Source of the DNA: Numida meleagris
Taxonomy: Eukaryota > Chordata > Aves > Galliformes > Numididae
Assembly (NCBI RefSeq): GCF_002078875.1
Contig: NC_034424.1
Span: forward strand, 9,311,894 to 9,375,893
Direction: 5' to 3'
DNA length: 64,000 bases
The notes under the pieces were generated by a model. That model was not told where the DNA came from. It did not search any database and saw only the letters and a program-made list of their open reading frames with translations. Shown one piece after another: positions 22,201-35,450 of this stretch. A program made the position numbers and the translations under genes. Numbering within the stretch: the stretch's first letter is position 1; each line of letters begins with the position of its first letter.

Positions 22201-25200
22201 CAGTGAGCTTTTTTAATGGAAAGCAAATAATTTCAGCAGCGCTATTGCTAAAACGGAGTGAAAATTGTGCTAGCCGTCGCTCCAAAAAGAGAACCAGCAC
22301 TAGAGTGGAAAACATGGCATGAGATGTTGCGTGTTTTGTCTTCTCCCAGGTTCTCTCTTACAGAAGAAAATCCATGCTGCTCGCCCTCCCTGCGGCAGAT
22401 GTCTCTGCCTGTGAGCTTGCTGGCAGTGCAAACCAGCACAGCAATGATCTACGACTGAGGGGGCTGCCCGCCTCGGAGTGGCACTGCTGCAGCAGCGATG
22501 AGACCTCGTCGGCATTTATCGGCACTGGGGAATGGTTTCCTGAGGCCGTTCTGCGTCCTCGTCCCCCTGGGCTGGCCCCAGCCCCTCACCCCACGTGTCC
22601 CCGTGCCCAGCACTTGTCCCAGTGGCCAGCGGTGCTCCCATGCCTAGGCCGCTGCTCTGACCGCACTGAAGCATTTAACGGCAGCCAAAAGAGCTTCTGT
22701 AGCGCCAAACTCCACTCGCCCTCGACAAGCCTCTGCTGACTGAGCTCTGAAGCCACGGTCCTCTCCTGTTCCTGAGGGCTGCAGGGCTCAGCCATGCTGA
22801 GAAATGGCCGACTTAAAGCAAACAAGTCACAGAGGCAACAAAAGAGGTCATATTTCACTCGCTCCCAAGCCTGAAATTTTATTGCTTTCTGGTGACATGC
22901 AGCAATGCCAATAACCCCTGGTGCAGCGCAGCCCGCACCCTGCTCTGGCGGGGCCGTGTCCCACCGCTGGGTCCTGCCCGCACCCAACCCGTGCCCAGCG
23001 CCAGGCACGCAGCAGGTGCATGAGGTGGCTGCGAGGCGTTGCAGCCAGCCCTGCCAAGGGCCTTGCCGTGCTGGCGCTGTAAATCTGCAGAGCCGCTGTG
23101 CTGGTCCTTGACATGCTCTCTGGTTTGACCTCTCCTTTCTTGCTGTGGAGGTTACCAAAGCAGGGCTGGCGCGAGGAGCCTGTTATCCGCACCCCCAGCG
23201 CACGGCCAAGGTAAGCCCGGCCCCTGGCCGTGCTGTTTACACAGCTGCTCGCAATTGTGCCTGCTCCAAAATCTCCACATTCTTTATCCTACGTGAGCGC
23301 CTCGCTCTGCTCCTGGCCCCCCTCAGAGACGTGTGAGCAGAATGCAGAGCGCAGCGCTGGGAGCACCGCAGCACTGGGCAGAGCTCTGACATACAGCAGC
23401 CGGCCCTGGGGACAGCAGGGCAGCGCAGTGCTGCTCACACTGCTGCTGGTGCAGCTCAAACTGCAGTACGGCAAAAATCCTGCAAATCCATGCAGAGCTG
23501 CAAGTAGAGACAAAACCTGGTGCTGGGAAAAGGGGAATTGGCCAGACAGCCCAAGTCTTCCAAATTGCTCCAAACTCACGCTAAATACTTATGTCACAAT
23601 TTACTCATGTCCATAATAAATCCTTCAGGGAAGAAAATAATTGCAGAAATCTGGAATTGTTCTGTAAGATGAGAGGCCAAGCTGTGAATGGGGCACAGGG
23701 CAGGAAAAGAAGACAAGAAGGATTAATTCTATTGTCTGAACCAAGCAGCCTTACAGCTACTTTGGTAAAAGAAAAAATATTGTGGCTGTTTCTTGTGTTG
23801 CCCTGAACCAGCCTATTCCCAACCCAAACAAACAAACAAACAAACAAGCAACAAAAACACAGAGCCATGACACTACTGCAACTGACAGCTCAAATTTTAG
23901 AATACCAGCAGCAACACAAAAAGCCAAAAACGTTGCCAACGACTTGACAGTGCTGCCTGCAACAGATTTATTGTCTTGACATTATGGCCACGAGGGGTGG
24001 GCAAAGGAAGCAATAGGGGAGGCATGGGGATACCCGGGGCATCCTGCGCAGGGCTGGGGCGGAAGCAGAGAGAGGCACCTCCGCCGCCAGCAGCATCTGC
24101 TCCTTCCCCCATTCTTAGTCCCCATATTCTGCACAAAGCCCATCAGAAAGATCGTTATTTAACGTAACACTACACAAATGTGAAAGTCACAGGGAGCAAT
24201 TCCTAAGGCCACAAAGAAAGGTGAACTGCAGGAAAAGACGTACAAGTCAAAGCCTGCCAGTGTGCCTGCATGCAAGCCCGCTGCTCTGACTCAGCCTGAT
24301 ACCAGCACGGCCACTTGCCTGCAAGTGGAAGCAGGAAAGAAGCTGTGCTTTGTTGCAATTTCTGTACAGTGAACTGTGGCGTCACACAAAGCGCTCAGAA
24401 CACAGCAGATTGCTGGTTATAAAAGGAAAATATGCCAAAGAGTTGTGCAAGGCTTTAAAAGGTATCCTGCAAAAGCTCAGAGTGCTGCTGTGGGCTTTTC
24501 CTTATGGATGCATTTGCTGCTCACGTTGGAGACATGGGCTCCCACCAGCTGCCTGCAGCAGGAGTGCCGTGTGCGGCCAAATATGCCCTCTCCTTTAAAA
24601 GGGAATTGTTCAGAAGATATGGAAGAAACTGCAAGAAGTGATAATAAACATTTGCGTGGGCACTGAATTTCCACACTGGCTCACGGAGCAGATTGCAAGA
24701 AGAGTTTCGTCGCCCCTTGCTCAATGGGTGACAAAGAGTGGGCACTGCCTCTGTGCGACTGCGGGAGAGGGGGAGGTTAAGGGCTCCTCAGGGAGGAGAA
24801 AGGAAAACAAATGGGAGTGCAGGAAGGAGAAGTATATGGCTTTACTGCCTTATTGGGCAAGTACAAGAAAAGAGAATTGCAGGGGGAGAGCTTTACATCT
24901 CTATGAGCAGGCAATCGAGTTCCTTTCTAACCTCGAGCAGGAGGAGCTCCTCTGTGCACAGGTCGGCCTCATCCTATGCTGGTGCTCTGCAACAACCCAG
25001 CAATTTGCTACCCCAACCGGCAGTGCTGTAGTACTTGCAAGCAGCTGGCTCAGCAGCTGGGCAGCACCTGTGTCCTGGCATCCTCAGGGCAAAAAGCAGT
25101 GAGGGGGCATCCCGTCAAACTTCGGGCCAGACAGCAAAAGTAAGAGGGGAACTGCTTCCAACCTAACACTGCAGGTGCAGCACTGCATTGCGCACACTCT

Positions 25201-28200
25201 ACGAATGCAGCTGCTCGCTGGCTGTTGCAGAGCACCGGGAGCACACAGGGTGCGGTGCAGGAGCTGCACGAACCGACGGGGCCGCACGGGAACCACGAGG
25301 GGCATCTTAGGGGGGAAGGCGTGACCTAAGCGCGAGCACCAAGGCCTGAGCTGCTGCTGCGAAGCAAAGCTAAATACGTGTTCTACTGAAAGAAAGAAAA
25401 CACCCGACAATTTGTAATCCTTGGGGTTTTACAGCTGCTTTAAAAAATGTGCAGCCTTAATGCGTTCCTGTGCCCTGCGGTGAGGCAGCGCCCTGCCCTC
25501 GCCTTCTGCCGGTGAGCACCCGAGGGACGCGGCCCCGCTGCCAGCCCCGATCTGCAGCCAGAGCCTGAGCACGGGGAGCTGCAGGGAGGCGGCTGGACAG
25601 GAGGGGGCAGCACCCGCAGCACCGCTGCATCCCACTGCACCCGCAGCATCCCGTAATATCCTGCAGCATCCTATAGCATTCACAGCATCCCATAACATCC
25701 CGCAGCGTCCCACAGCATCCCGCAGCATCTTGCAGCGTTCCACAGCATCCTTGCAGCAGGATGCCACCTCTTACATTTTTATACAGTTCTCATCTTTCAA
25801 ATTAAGTGTTGTTCTTATGGGCTTTCTAGTCTTAAAAAAAGAGGGCAACAAAAACATAAAGCTAGTGGGCTGAACACGTATGGTCTAGCCACAACATTAA
25901 ACATCCAGTCCAAAGTCTTATCTGCTGCTCCTTAAGAAAGATGCCTCCATCACTTCAAGTTTCCTTTCTGCCCCGGCCTTTGGAGCAGCCTGGAAATGCA
26001 GGGCCCTTCTGCACTGCTGCCCCCTGCCTCCTCCTGACAGCACTCACTTCTGCACTGTGCAAGAGCAGGGGCCTGAGAAAATAGCTGCTACATCCCCGCC
26101 TCCCTTCTGCTAACTCTGCTCCCAGTCTTTCCCTCCCAATAAAGCAGACTCTCGGTTTCCACACAACCAGTACCAGCAGCCCCCGGGCCCCAGATGCACC
26201 CACCCCTGACAGAACGAGGTCCCAAATTAAGATGTATGTGGCTGCAAAGAAAAACCAATGTTACTAGATTAACATCGGCAAAAACAGCCTTCCATCCTGC
26301 TCTCCGTTCGCAGCAGCACAGGACGTGCCATTCACATGCTTTTTGCTGCGTCTCGGCAGCCACAGACCCGCGCTGCTTCGGTTGGAAAGGCTGAACCAAA
26401 CACACCATCTTTAAGACAATTAGATTTTCAAAGAAACTACACTAAACATTTCTTTCATGTGTAATCAAATTATGTTAAAGCAAACCTCATAATCTAAACC
26501 ATTCCATTGGTCAGCTCCTATTTGTTTTCCCTGCACCCTCATTTTTGCTCCAGATCTGTCACATTACATTAACACCTTTCCTACTCACTGCCTACAGAAA
26601 TAACAGCCTTCGACATGCCTGCACAATCCATTTGTCCTGCTCTAATTACTTTTTGACATAGCCTCTTTTGCTGCTATCTTGCCTTTTCTGACCTCTGTCT
26701 GTATCAAAGCCATTTAAACTCTGTATCTATTGTGATGTGTCTTATACGATACCACTGGAGCATCGGGCAGCGACATCTTGTAAATCCAATATTAAAATCT
26801 ATGGTAATAAGATGATGTACTCGAGGAGGACAGCTACTGCATTTGGTAACAGCTACAACCAGCTGCAAGAACATCGAGTCCCTGGACTGCAGCACATTTG
26901 TAGGGTGAGATTCCTGTAGTCAAGAAACCGCTGAGCAAAATCAGGTAGCTCAAGGAGAAATGGGGCCCTCTGTGTCCTAAGGAATGCCCCTTCATTTCAC
27001 CAATAAGGAGAAAAGCAGGAGAAACCGGGAAATGTGGTCATCTTGCACACACACACGCACAGAATAAGAAATAAACCACCACTGAAGAATGTGAGCAGAC
27101 AGGAAAAGGACTGGGGTAGCATACACCAACAATGCAAGCTCAGAAGGAAGCGTGACAAATTGCACTCTTCTCCCAACCCAGAAAATAAACGAAGAATTTG
27201 TAATCCCAACATTCTTCTGTTTTCTGCAAACCCATTCAAAAAAATGGGCCCTGCGTGGCTGCTGCAGCTGACTTACGCCAGGCAGAGCCCCTAGACACAG
27301 CTCCCGTGCCAAGCAGGAGCCGAGGACTCGCTCCCTGGTGGGGCCGTGGGATCAGCCCGGTCCCCGTTCACGTCTGCCTCCCGGTGCTGTCATCAGCTAC
27401 TCCTTCACACACTGCTCTCTGCACGATCCAGCCTTGTGCCAGTTTAATTGGAAGCCGGTCAGTATTTCCCTCATGTTAGAAGATGCACCACAAACTCACC
27501 CTTACTCTGGTCTGATTACAGCAGAATTAACCCGCTCGCACAAAGTCTAGGTACATACACCCAACACAGACACAGCACAGCTCTGTGGGAAAGCGTGGCC
27601 CTATGTTTCGTTCCAGATGACAGCACTGGAGCTGGCAGACAACACCAGAGTCAGTTAAAACACAGCAGTGTAATGACCAGAGCTACGGCTTGCGATGGCC
27701 GTCTGAAAGATTTGATTTCTTTGAATTCCTCTGATTTTGTCCTCGGGACATTCGCTGTCCATGAGCACTGCGGCACGTCCTGCCCAAGGTACGTAACCGT
27801 GCTCCCCCGGCTTCCCCCTTTCTCTGCCCCAGCTCTCCTGCCCACACAACCCAAGCACAAAGGGATGCGGCGCCCAGGGCCAGGACCCGGTGTGTGCTGA
27901 GTCCAGGACCAGCGTGCCGGCCCCAGCAGCTTCACAGTTAAATATTTGAAATTCCAACTGCATTAAGTGTCCAGCTTTATTTCCAGGTTGTTTAAGGTAA
28001 GCCGACTCATTTTTTTAAAGTTAAAATAGAACAAAAGTGCCTTCGTGTTGTAATTACGTACCTTGGAGCCCAGGCAAACAGCCTCCCGGTGCCCAGCACG
28101 GGCACGGCACCAGCTCGTGGCGTGGGGCCGCCTGGGCTGCTCACACCTACAGAAAATCGGTCTGTGCTACTCACAGGAGACGCTGCCTCACTTCCACATT

Positions 28201-31200
28201 GTGCTACCTGAGCACACGAGGGTGGGACGCCCTGTGCCAGAACAGTCGAACTCACAGCTGGTGAGTTCCTACCCCAACATCAGCAAACTGTGCCACGCTG
28301 CCTCGCGTGAGCAAGCGCAGAGCCCCGAGCTGGCAGCAGCACGGTTCCAGCCCGGCAGCGCTGCTTCGGCACGGCGCGGTGACGTGTCCTCATTCTACGG
28401 CCACAAAGGCCGCTTCGCCACGCAGTACAAACACCCACGGGGCGGTGACCCTGCTATTTAAAGCAGGAAATCTTTTTCTGTGTGCGCTGCCACCTCAGAC
28501 ACATTGCCAAAATCCAGTGGTGTTACTGCACGTTATTTGTAACAAAATATTAACATTTTCCTTGCGCCCTTGGACAGCAATCACAGAAGAATCTCTGCAC
28601 TCGCAGTTTGATACACTACTATGCAGAACATGAAGTGCTCCGATCAGCACCATGCAAGGACTGAATTGCTAAGAACTTCTTCTTGCACATTTTATCTGCG
28701 AGTGCAGTGCGAGGCAGCTTCATGCGATGCACTACTACCAAGTTTACGGTGACAATGTAACATGGTGTCCCGCTGAGATCCAAGAATAGCAATGCCTTAA
28801 AAGGCAGCAATGTTGAGATCACAAGGAAAGGAGAATTAGGGCACAGCTGTGGAGTTCTGTAGGCTAAAACATAGACTCAATATGTCAGAGAAAATTAAAT
28901 CACAGCGCTACATGTAATTTCTGGTCTTGTTTATAGCTGAACTGAAGCTGTGCAGAATTTGTACCCGGGTCATACGCATGCATTGTAATGTTTCTGCACA
29001 CAGAAACAAAAAGCACAATTAACTTAAAACAAAACAAAGAATTTGCACGCAAGCAACGGCTCTGCACCTTTGTTTGGAGCACGGCGTGCAGGCGGCTGCA
29101 GTTCGGTTCCATAGCCAGGCTGCAGCTCGAGGGCAGAGCAGCCCCGGCACCGCTGTGCAGAATGCGATGCTCACAGCAGCACCACGCAGAGCAAAGCCCG
29201 ACCAGCACGGCAGCCACGCACACACACTAGAACGCCTCTGTACGCCTGCAGTCTGACACGTGATAGAGACCCGTCCTCAAAAATGGAGGCATCAAAGCTG
29301 AGAACAAACTTTTACAGAGGATTTTTCCCCGTAGAAGTGATGATGCTTTTCCATTGGTCGGAGCAGTGTCTGTGCATGGGCCTGCAGCGTTCCCTCGTGC
29401 TCTGGGCCCAGCAGCACTCCATGCCCATGGAGCACAGCGTGGTACCACCGGGGCGACCCAGCCCTGGGTACAGTGGAGCGCTGCGCAGCCAGAGAGCAGC
29501 AGTAGGAAGCTGCCCACAGTTCTGACTTTGTATAGCTAAGTGTATTTCCTGTGGAGCTTACAAAGCACAACTGTATGCAAAGTATGCAGATCTGTTGATA
29601 GCAGCCATCCTTTGTCCCTACAGAGGTAAATCATAAATCTGACTTGTACATGGAGTTGGGAAACAAAAAGGTTCCGCTCCGGCTGCAGGCAGAGCTGGGA
29701 GCAGCAGCCCATGGCTGAGAGGTGCTGCGGGTGCTCGGGGTGCTGCGGGGAAATGAACAGAGAAAATACCAAATCTGAGATTTGAAAAATGCTGGAGAGT
29801 CACAGCTTTCCCGCAGCAGAAGGCCGCGTTACATTTCCGGCTCCAACCCAGCCCCGTCCACGCGGACGCGATGCTTTCACGAGAGCCGCAGCGCACAGCC
29901 CCGCGGTGCAAAACGAGGTCAGCGTTCTCCCGCAGCATGCGCTGGGAGGGGGCTCCCGGCAGCCCCGCGCCCTGACCCACTTTCCTGCAGTATTTCTGCA
30001 TAGCGACAGAGGTCCTAGCAGGACAGGCAGAACTGCAGCGCACGGAGGCTCCATTTCCTATCGCTGCCACTGCAAGAACGCGTTTAACACACACACGCAC
30101 ACGGTGTTACGCACAGCCACAGAATGCGTAAACCCAAGAGCAGGAGGACAGAACGACACAAAGGCTCTGTCTCATGCGCACACCGTAACTCCAAAGCAGT
30201 GTCGGGGCAAGCTGTGGGGAAGGAGCCCGGCTGCCCATGGTCTGTGCAGACGGGCTCATGGCCCGAGCCGACCCACACACACACCTGGGCAGGCCAGCAC
30301 GTGGCTGCCCGCACAGCGCCGTGCCCCGAGCGGACGTGCAGGCACGGAGCTCTGATGTCACCGCAGGGCTTTGTTTTTCCTTTTTTTTTTTTTTTTTTTT
30401 AAATTTTGGTGCAGTGTCTGTATTTCCCCTGTCCTGAAATTTTGTGCTGAAGCTACACCCAGCCCCAAACCTCTTCAGTGGGAAATTTCACAAACAGAGG
30501 ATTATGACTTCAGCTACAGAATAAGCAGTGGGAGCAGATGGAACTCTTCAGAAACAATGATTCTATTTTCATGCAAATTTCCTTAGTAGTTAAAAAAAGA
30601 AGAAAAAAAAAACCACCAAGATATCAGCGTGGTCTCTAAACACGAAGGTTTGAATGATGCTAAAGCAGAGGGCCGGCAGCTCCGTACAATCCCCAGTGTT
30701 TTAGCAGCAATCAGAGAATAACCCCACGGCCAATGGAAACCACACTGTGCCCCCAGAGCCCAGGGGAGGAAGGGAGCGTGAAGTGAAGGTACGTTGCAGT
30801 TTTTAAGGCTCCCTCCACCATCGTACGCCCCGTGACGATGCACGCTCCGGAGCTAATTCTTATGCTCCTTCAGAGCACAGACCTCATTCACGAAGCAGCA
30901 TGACAAAAATTCTTTATCCGCTTGATGGCTACAGAAGGTGACAGCCCCGCGAAAGGCCAGCCACGGGGACCTGCAGCGCTCCCCTGATTGCAGGAGCACT
31001 GCCATGCGTTTTTCACAGCTGAAACGTGGAAATGGAGTCAATTCTTTTGTTATTAACACTGGCAAAATACCCTACAAACAAATACACGCACGGAGTTAGC
31101 AGCCCCCATTCCTGGCTCTGCCACTGACTCGTGATGTTGTTTCAGTCCTGCCCCTGTATTTCTTCCCCTTGTTTACGTCTCCAGCGAGCAGAGCCAGCCA

Positions 31201-33104
31201 CTCCCCAGCTCCCGATGCTGTAGGGATAACAGCACTGCGTGACTGCCCCTGCGATCCCACAGCACACAGAGTGCATTTCAATGGTAACGCTCTGGAAGGC
31301 TGATGTCATTTCACTCGCAAGGGCTACGTGGCCTGTAAGCGAGATTTTGAGGGGAAACTGCAGGCACGGAAAGGCGACAGGGCCAGCAGCCTCCTGCCCC
31401 CGCTCCCCAGGAGCAGCCTGCACTGGGGTCCAGCAGTGCCGCTGGGTTCCAGGAACGGCACCGGGTCCCGCAGCGGCACCAAGTTCTTGCAGCGGCACCG
31501 CATCCCGCAGCCGTCCCCACCCACCACAGTCCAAACCATTTTCTTCCCCAGTCTGTCTCACAGCACTGCGGGAACAGAGCAACGGGGGCTCCCAGAGCCC
31601 AAGAGGAGGAAGGGAGCAGCCACGGTGCTGTGACATACGGAGCCGTGCGTGCTGGAAGGGACAAGGTACCTGCACAGCCCCATGGCAGCGCCGCTGACCG
31701 CACCTCTCTGGAGCTCCACCAGAGGTGACACGGGAAGAGGAAGGTGAGCGCCCGTGGCTCATCTCGCGGCTCCCAGCCCACTGTGCTGTGGGCCATCGAG
31801 GAAAACAAGACACATCTGGCCCAGGCACCTGCTGGCTGGGGGAGGCACATCTGACCTGAACAAACTTAGGGAAAAATCCTTCCTTCCCTCCTTCCGCTGC
31901 TGTGTCAGCTCTTTCTCCAGGGTTGGAAATGCCAAAAAACCTCAGGAGTAACCAGGGAAGCACCGGGTGCTCCCTGCACTGCCCTTCCTTTGGAGGCTCA
32001 ACAATCTCCATCATTTTCCTCTTTCGATTCGTGCGAATTCTCTGCAGCAAAGCTTGACACCAGGGTGACTCCAGGGCTCTCACATTATTGCTATAAATCC
32101 TAAAAGAGGCTCACCAGAGGCCTTCTGACCAAATCTGCTCCACTTGCAGTCCTAAGCATAAAGCAGTAACAGAAAGCAGAAAGATATTGCATGCAGATTC
32201 CACCGCTCGGACATCGCATGGGCCCAGGACAGCACCTGCGAGGCCACGCGAGGGCTCAGCAGCCGCCCTGACAGCTTGCAGAGATCACGCTGCCCCCAAG
32301 GTCACTCCTGCCATCTAGTTTTTGTTTTTCGTAAGTAGATTCAAAGATACTGCATTCTTTACAGGCAGCGTGACCACTGCTGCCCGCGCAGATGCACACT
32401 CAGGAACCAGAAAGCACACCCAGGGCACAAGGAATGTATTTTGGTCACGGCATCGTCTGCTTTGGGAACAACGGTTGAACACCTCAACAAGAAAGACAGT
32501 CCTCAAAGTGGGAGGTGGAATGGGAGCTGTCTGAAAACGAGAGGAGTTACCAGGGGGGTTGTGGCTGAACAGACCCTGTCTCCTTTGCTCTCGCTGACAG
32601 AGGTGGGAACCACCCCATCCACATCCCCAGCAGCTGCACAGCACCAGCAGCCTGGGTACCGCTGAGCAGCACACCACCCTTAGCTGTTAACTGCTTCTTT
32701 TTGATGACTGTCACAGAACTGTCATTTGGTTTTTCATTCCATTTTCATGTTCCACGTGCGCACATACCCGGCCCTTAGGGATGATGATGGAATCCCATGT
32801 GAAAAAGTCCAGGAGGGCCCCCCACCCCTCCCATCCCAGGAGCACTCCAACTCCCTCCGCACATGGGGGCACGCGCTGCGTGATGCATGCAGCACCTCCC
32901 TCCCAGCGATGTTCTGACAGAGCCGTGTGGCAGCAGGGGAAAGGGCGCCGGTCACTGTGGCTCTGGCAAGGCACGCTGATGGGCTTGGCAAGCTGGGGGC
33001 TCCACACTGCCAAGACCGAGAACAAGCAGAGGAGGGCTGAAGGGACTGCGAGAGAAGGAGGACGAGACAACAAGGAAATCGGCTTCTCCCCATCAATCCT
33101 TGCA
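22201..33104 (-). other. NR6A1: NR6A1 large intron, central segment
   Basis: Mixed, often GC-rich intronic sequence. It holds the decamer array at 25611-25760, a short CAAA microsatellite near 23826-23850, CA-rich patches near 27047-27060 and 30089-30100, and a T run near 30380-30400. Several open frames exceed 100 codons (the longest is 313 codons at 31142-32083 on the minus strand). Their translations are Cys/Trp/Arg/Pro-rich without domains and look like chance frames of GC-rich DNA. No gene is called. Confidence 0.75.
25611..25760. repeat. Decamer tandem array (about 15 units)
   Basis: About fifteen diverged 10-bp units related to GCAGCATCCC lie head to tail in near-perfect 10-base register (for example CACAGCATCC, CGCAGCGTCC, CGCAGCATCT). 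The period equals roughly one helical turn. The array produces a long false frame on the minus strand. Confidence 0.88.
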
Positions 33105-33272
33105 GTCTGCAGTCCCTGGCTGCTCAGGGCACTGCTGGAGTCCCTGGCCCTGGAGGTGTTCAGAACCATGGAGATGTGGGAGGTGGCTGGTGGGCTCAGT
33201 GGGATGGGCTGGCAGTTGGAGTTGGTGACCTTAGCAGTCTTTTCCCATCTTAATCACTCTGTGATTCTGTGG
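33105..33272 (+). mobile_element. CR1 LINE, 3'-end fragment (plus orientation)
   Basis: The segment matches the 3' end of avian CR1 elements as I recall them: CTGGAGGTGTTCAGAACCAT, GTTGGAGTTGGTGACCTTAG and CAGTCTTTTCCCATCTTAAT, ending in the characteristic ACTCTGTGATTCTGTGG octamer-type tail. CR1 copies are usually truncated at the 5' end, as here. It lies just upstream of the CpG island near 33400. CR1 supports a bird or other reptile source. Confidence 0.85.
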
Positions 33273-33485
33273 CTCCCACTGAAAACACTTCCATGGAGAG
33301 AGTACAACTCCGCCGCGCAGCCCCACGCTGCAGACATTAGCATCTCACTGTGCTGCTGGGGACACGGGGACGTGGCAGGGGAGCCACGGAATTGTGGAAT
33401 CATTTGCTGAGGAAAGCCGTCAGGACCCCGCGTCCCACCGCCCAGCCGCGCTCCTCAGGGCCGGGCCTCGGTCCCTCTGCCGCTT

Positions 33486-33752
33486 CGGGGACGGGGACGG
33501 GGACGCAGCCGTCCCGCTGCCCGCGGGGGAATCCTTCCCAGTCCCAACGTCAGCCCCGGGACAGCCCGAGGCCGGCAGTCAGCGGAAGCAGCTCCGGTTG
33601 CGTCGCCCTAAAAACACCGAAACCGGCGAATCGGCGGAACTCCCTCCTCTCCGCCCTAGAGCGCGCCCCGAGCTCTTCTCCCCCGCCGCGCTCCCCGCAC
33701 GACGCCGGCCCCGGCGGCCGCAAGGTAGGGCCCGTCCCCGTCCCCGTCCCCG
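33486..33752. repeat. 20-bp perfect inverted repeat of GGGGAC triplets
   Basis: CGGGGACGGGGACGGGGACG at 33486-33505 is the exact reverse complement of the segment at 33733-33752. The G-rich arm lies on opposite strands at the two sites, so each is a candidate guanine-quadruplex, and the pair could form a 227-base-loop hairpin. The second arm ends a few bases from the assembly gap. Confidence 0.85.
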
Positions 33753-33764
33753 CCCGCCCCCAGC

Positions 33765-34167
33765 NNNNNNNNNNNNNNNNNNNNNNNNNNNNNNNNNNNN
33801 NNNNNNNNNNNNNNNNNNNNNNNNNNNNNNNNNNNNNNNNNNNNNNNNNNNNNNNNNNNNNNNNNNNNNNNNNNNNNNNNNNNNNNNNNNNNNNNNNNNN
33901 NNNNNNNNNNNNNNNNNNNNNNNNNNNNNNNNNNNNNNNNNNNNNNNNNNNNNNNNNNNNNNNNNNNNNNNNNNNNNNNNNNNNNNNNNNNNNNNNNNNN
34001 NNNNNNNNNNNNNNNNNNNNNNNNNNNNNNNNNNNNNNNNNNNNNNNNNNNNNNNNNNNNNNNNNNNNNNNNNNNNNNNNNNNNNNNNNNNNNNNNNNNN
34101 NNNNNNNNNNNNNNNNNNNNNNNNNNNNNNNNNNNNNNNNNNNNNNNNNNNNNNNNNNNNNNNNNNN
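33765..34167. other. Assembly gap (403 N)
   Basis: A run of 403 undetermined bases sits at the core of a CpG island, between two plus-strand donor-like sites. Open frames that span it are not meaningful. Confidence 0.99.
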
Positions 34168-34193
34168 GCGGGACCGCGCCGCCGGGGCCGTAG
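34168..34193 (+). ncRNA. Putative end of first exon of the mir-181a-2/b-2 host RNA (5' end in the gap)
   Basis: The visible GC-rich sequence after the gap ends in CCGTAG/GTAAGG, a near-consensus splice donor on the plus strand. Its location in a CpG island upstream of, and on the same strand as, the mir-181 hairpins makes it a reasonable host-RNA exon. The start is hidden by the gap, and no transcript data support it. Confidence 0.3.
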
Positions 34194-35450
34194 GTAAGGA
34201 TGAAGGGTTTCCGTTCGCGTCGGGGCGTTCGGGGCGGCCGCGGGCGCCGGGAGCGCGGCCGGAGCCCGTTGCCGCCCGGCGGGCGCGGGGCTGTCAGGGG
34301 CTTTTCCAGCCCCGTTTCTGCACGTGCTCCTTTGTTCTCCGATAGAAGCTTTTTATATCCATCGCGTAATGTAAGCCAGCTGCGGAGCGGCGGCCCGGCC
34401 CCGCGCGGCGGCCGCACAAAGCTTCGTGCGCTGCGGGGCGCGGAGCGGGGCGAAGAGAGCCCCCGCCCCAAATCGCCCCCAGCCCCACACGGGAATTTAA
34501 AAAAAAAAAAAAAAAAAAAGGAAAAAGCGGAGGAGAAGAAACTCGCGGAGCCGCGCTGTAACCGAACACTGCGCGGCCCCGGGGCGGGCGCGGCGCCGCG
34601 GACGGGAGGAGCCGCCCGGGGACAAAGGCGGCGGCGCGGGGCGGTGCGGGGCGCGGTGCGGGGCTGTGCGGCTGACCCGAAATCTGACGGTAACGCGAGC
34701 CCCGGGTGCAGCATTCCGCAGATGCCTGAAACGTGTGGAAAGCGTCGTGCGAAGATTGCTTACCCAAACTTATGCCGTGAGAAGTGCCGTGTGTTTGCTG
34801 AACGCGCTGCGCTCTGTCACTCACGGTGACGCTTGCACCAGATTCTGTCTGCAATAAAACTCAGCCAACCTGTACGTTTAGTACGCTTTAAGGAAATACT
34901 TCGATTTCATCAACTTTTTCTATCGGTCTCTGAGCTTTAAAAACGAAATGAGCTGGTTCTGCTGTAAGGAAAATGCCGCAACAAGTTTAGAAAGTTCCCA
35001 AGCGGACGATTATCCCCGCTGCTCGTGCCCAGAAATGGGAGAGCGCTCCAAAAGCTCCCAGCAGTACCAGAAAGCGGCGTTAAACCCCACCCCGAGCTGC
35101 GGCGCTTCCCGCACGGCCCCGCATTGGGCGCCCGCGGCTCGCGCTGCTGCCGGGCGCCTCCATTCATGCGCCCGTACCTGGATTTGAATAGAAACCAGAC
35201 AGCAATTCTTCGCTGCCAGCCACCATTCGCCGCCGGACAATAGCGGTCTGTTAGCGCAGGCCCAGGCCGGGGGACACAAAGCTGGAGCGGCAGAGCCGGG
35301 CTGCAGCGCACAGGAAATTACAGCTTTTGATGCACGGCGGCAGCGCTGCCGTCAGCGCGGGGCTGCACCGCACCGGGCGCTCCGCACCGCCCAGGGGGCA
35401 CGAAGCCCTGCGGGCACGGCCCTGCACCGTGCAGCCCCGCGGGGCAGGAG

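Larger units (their letters stand above)
33400..35450 (+). promoter_or_regulatory. CpG island, candidate promoter of the mir-181a-2/b-2 host transcript
   Basis: This is a strong CpG island (interrupted by a gap) about 11 kb upstream of the mir-181 hairpins on the same strand. Two plus-strand donor-like sites occur in it: CGCAAG/GTAGGG after 33724, and CCGTAG/GTAAGG after 34193. In mammals the host RNA MIR181A2HG starts within NR6A1, antisense to it, and extends over the two microRNAs. The position and donors here fit a homologous first exon, but no transcript evidence is available. The island could also drive minus-strand transcripts. Confidence 0.5.

Noticed and set aside
25429..25767. Minus-strand frame rich in Cys, Met and Asp
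   Set aside because: It is a translation of the decamer array.
31142..32083. A 313-codon open frame on the minus strand
   Set aside because: It has no recognisable domain, is rich in Cys, Trp, Arg and Pro, and lies in a GC-rich intron where stop codons are rare. It overlaps other open frames on both strands.
33350..34714. Long open frames on both strands through the gap at 33765-34167
   Set aside because: Same artefact: N bases and GC-rich low-complexity translation.
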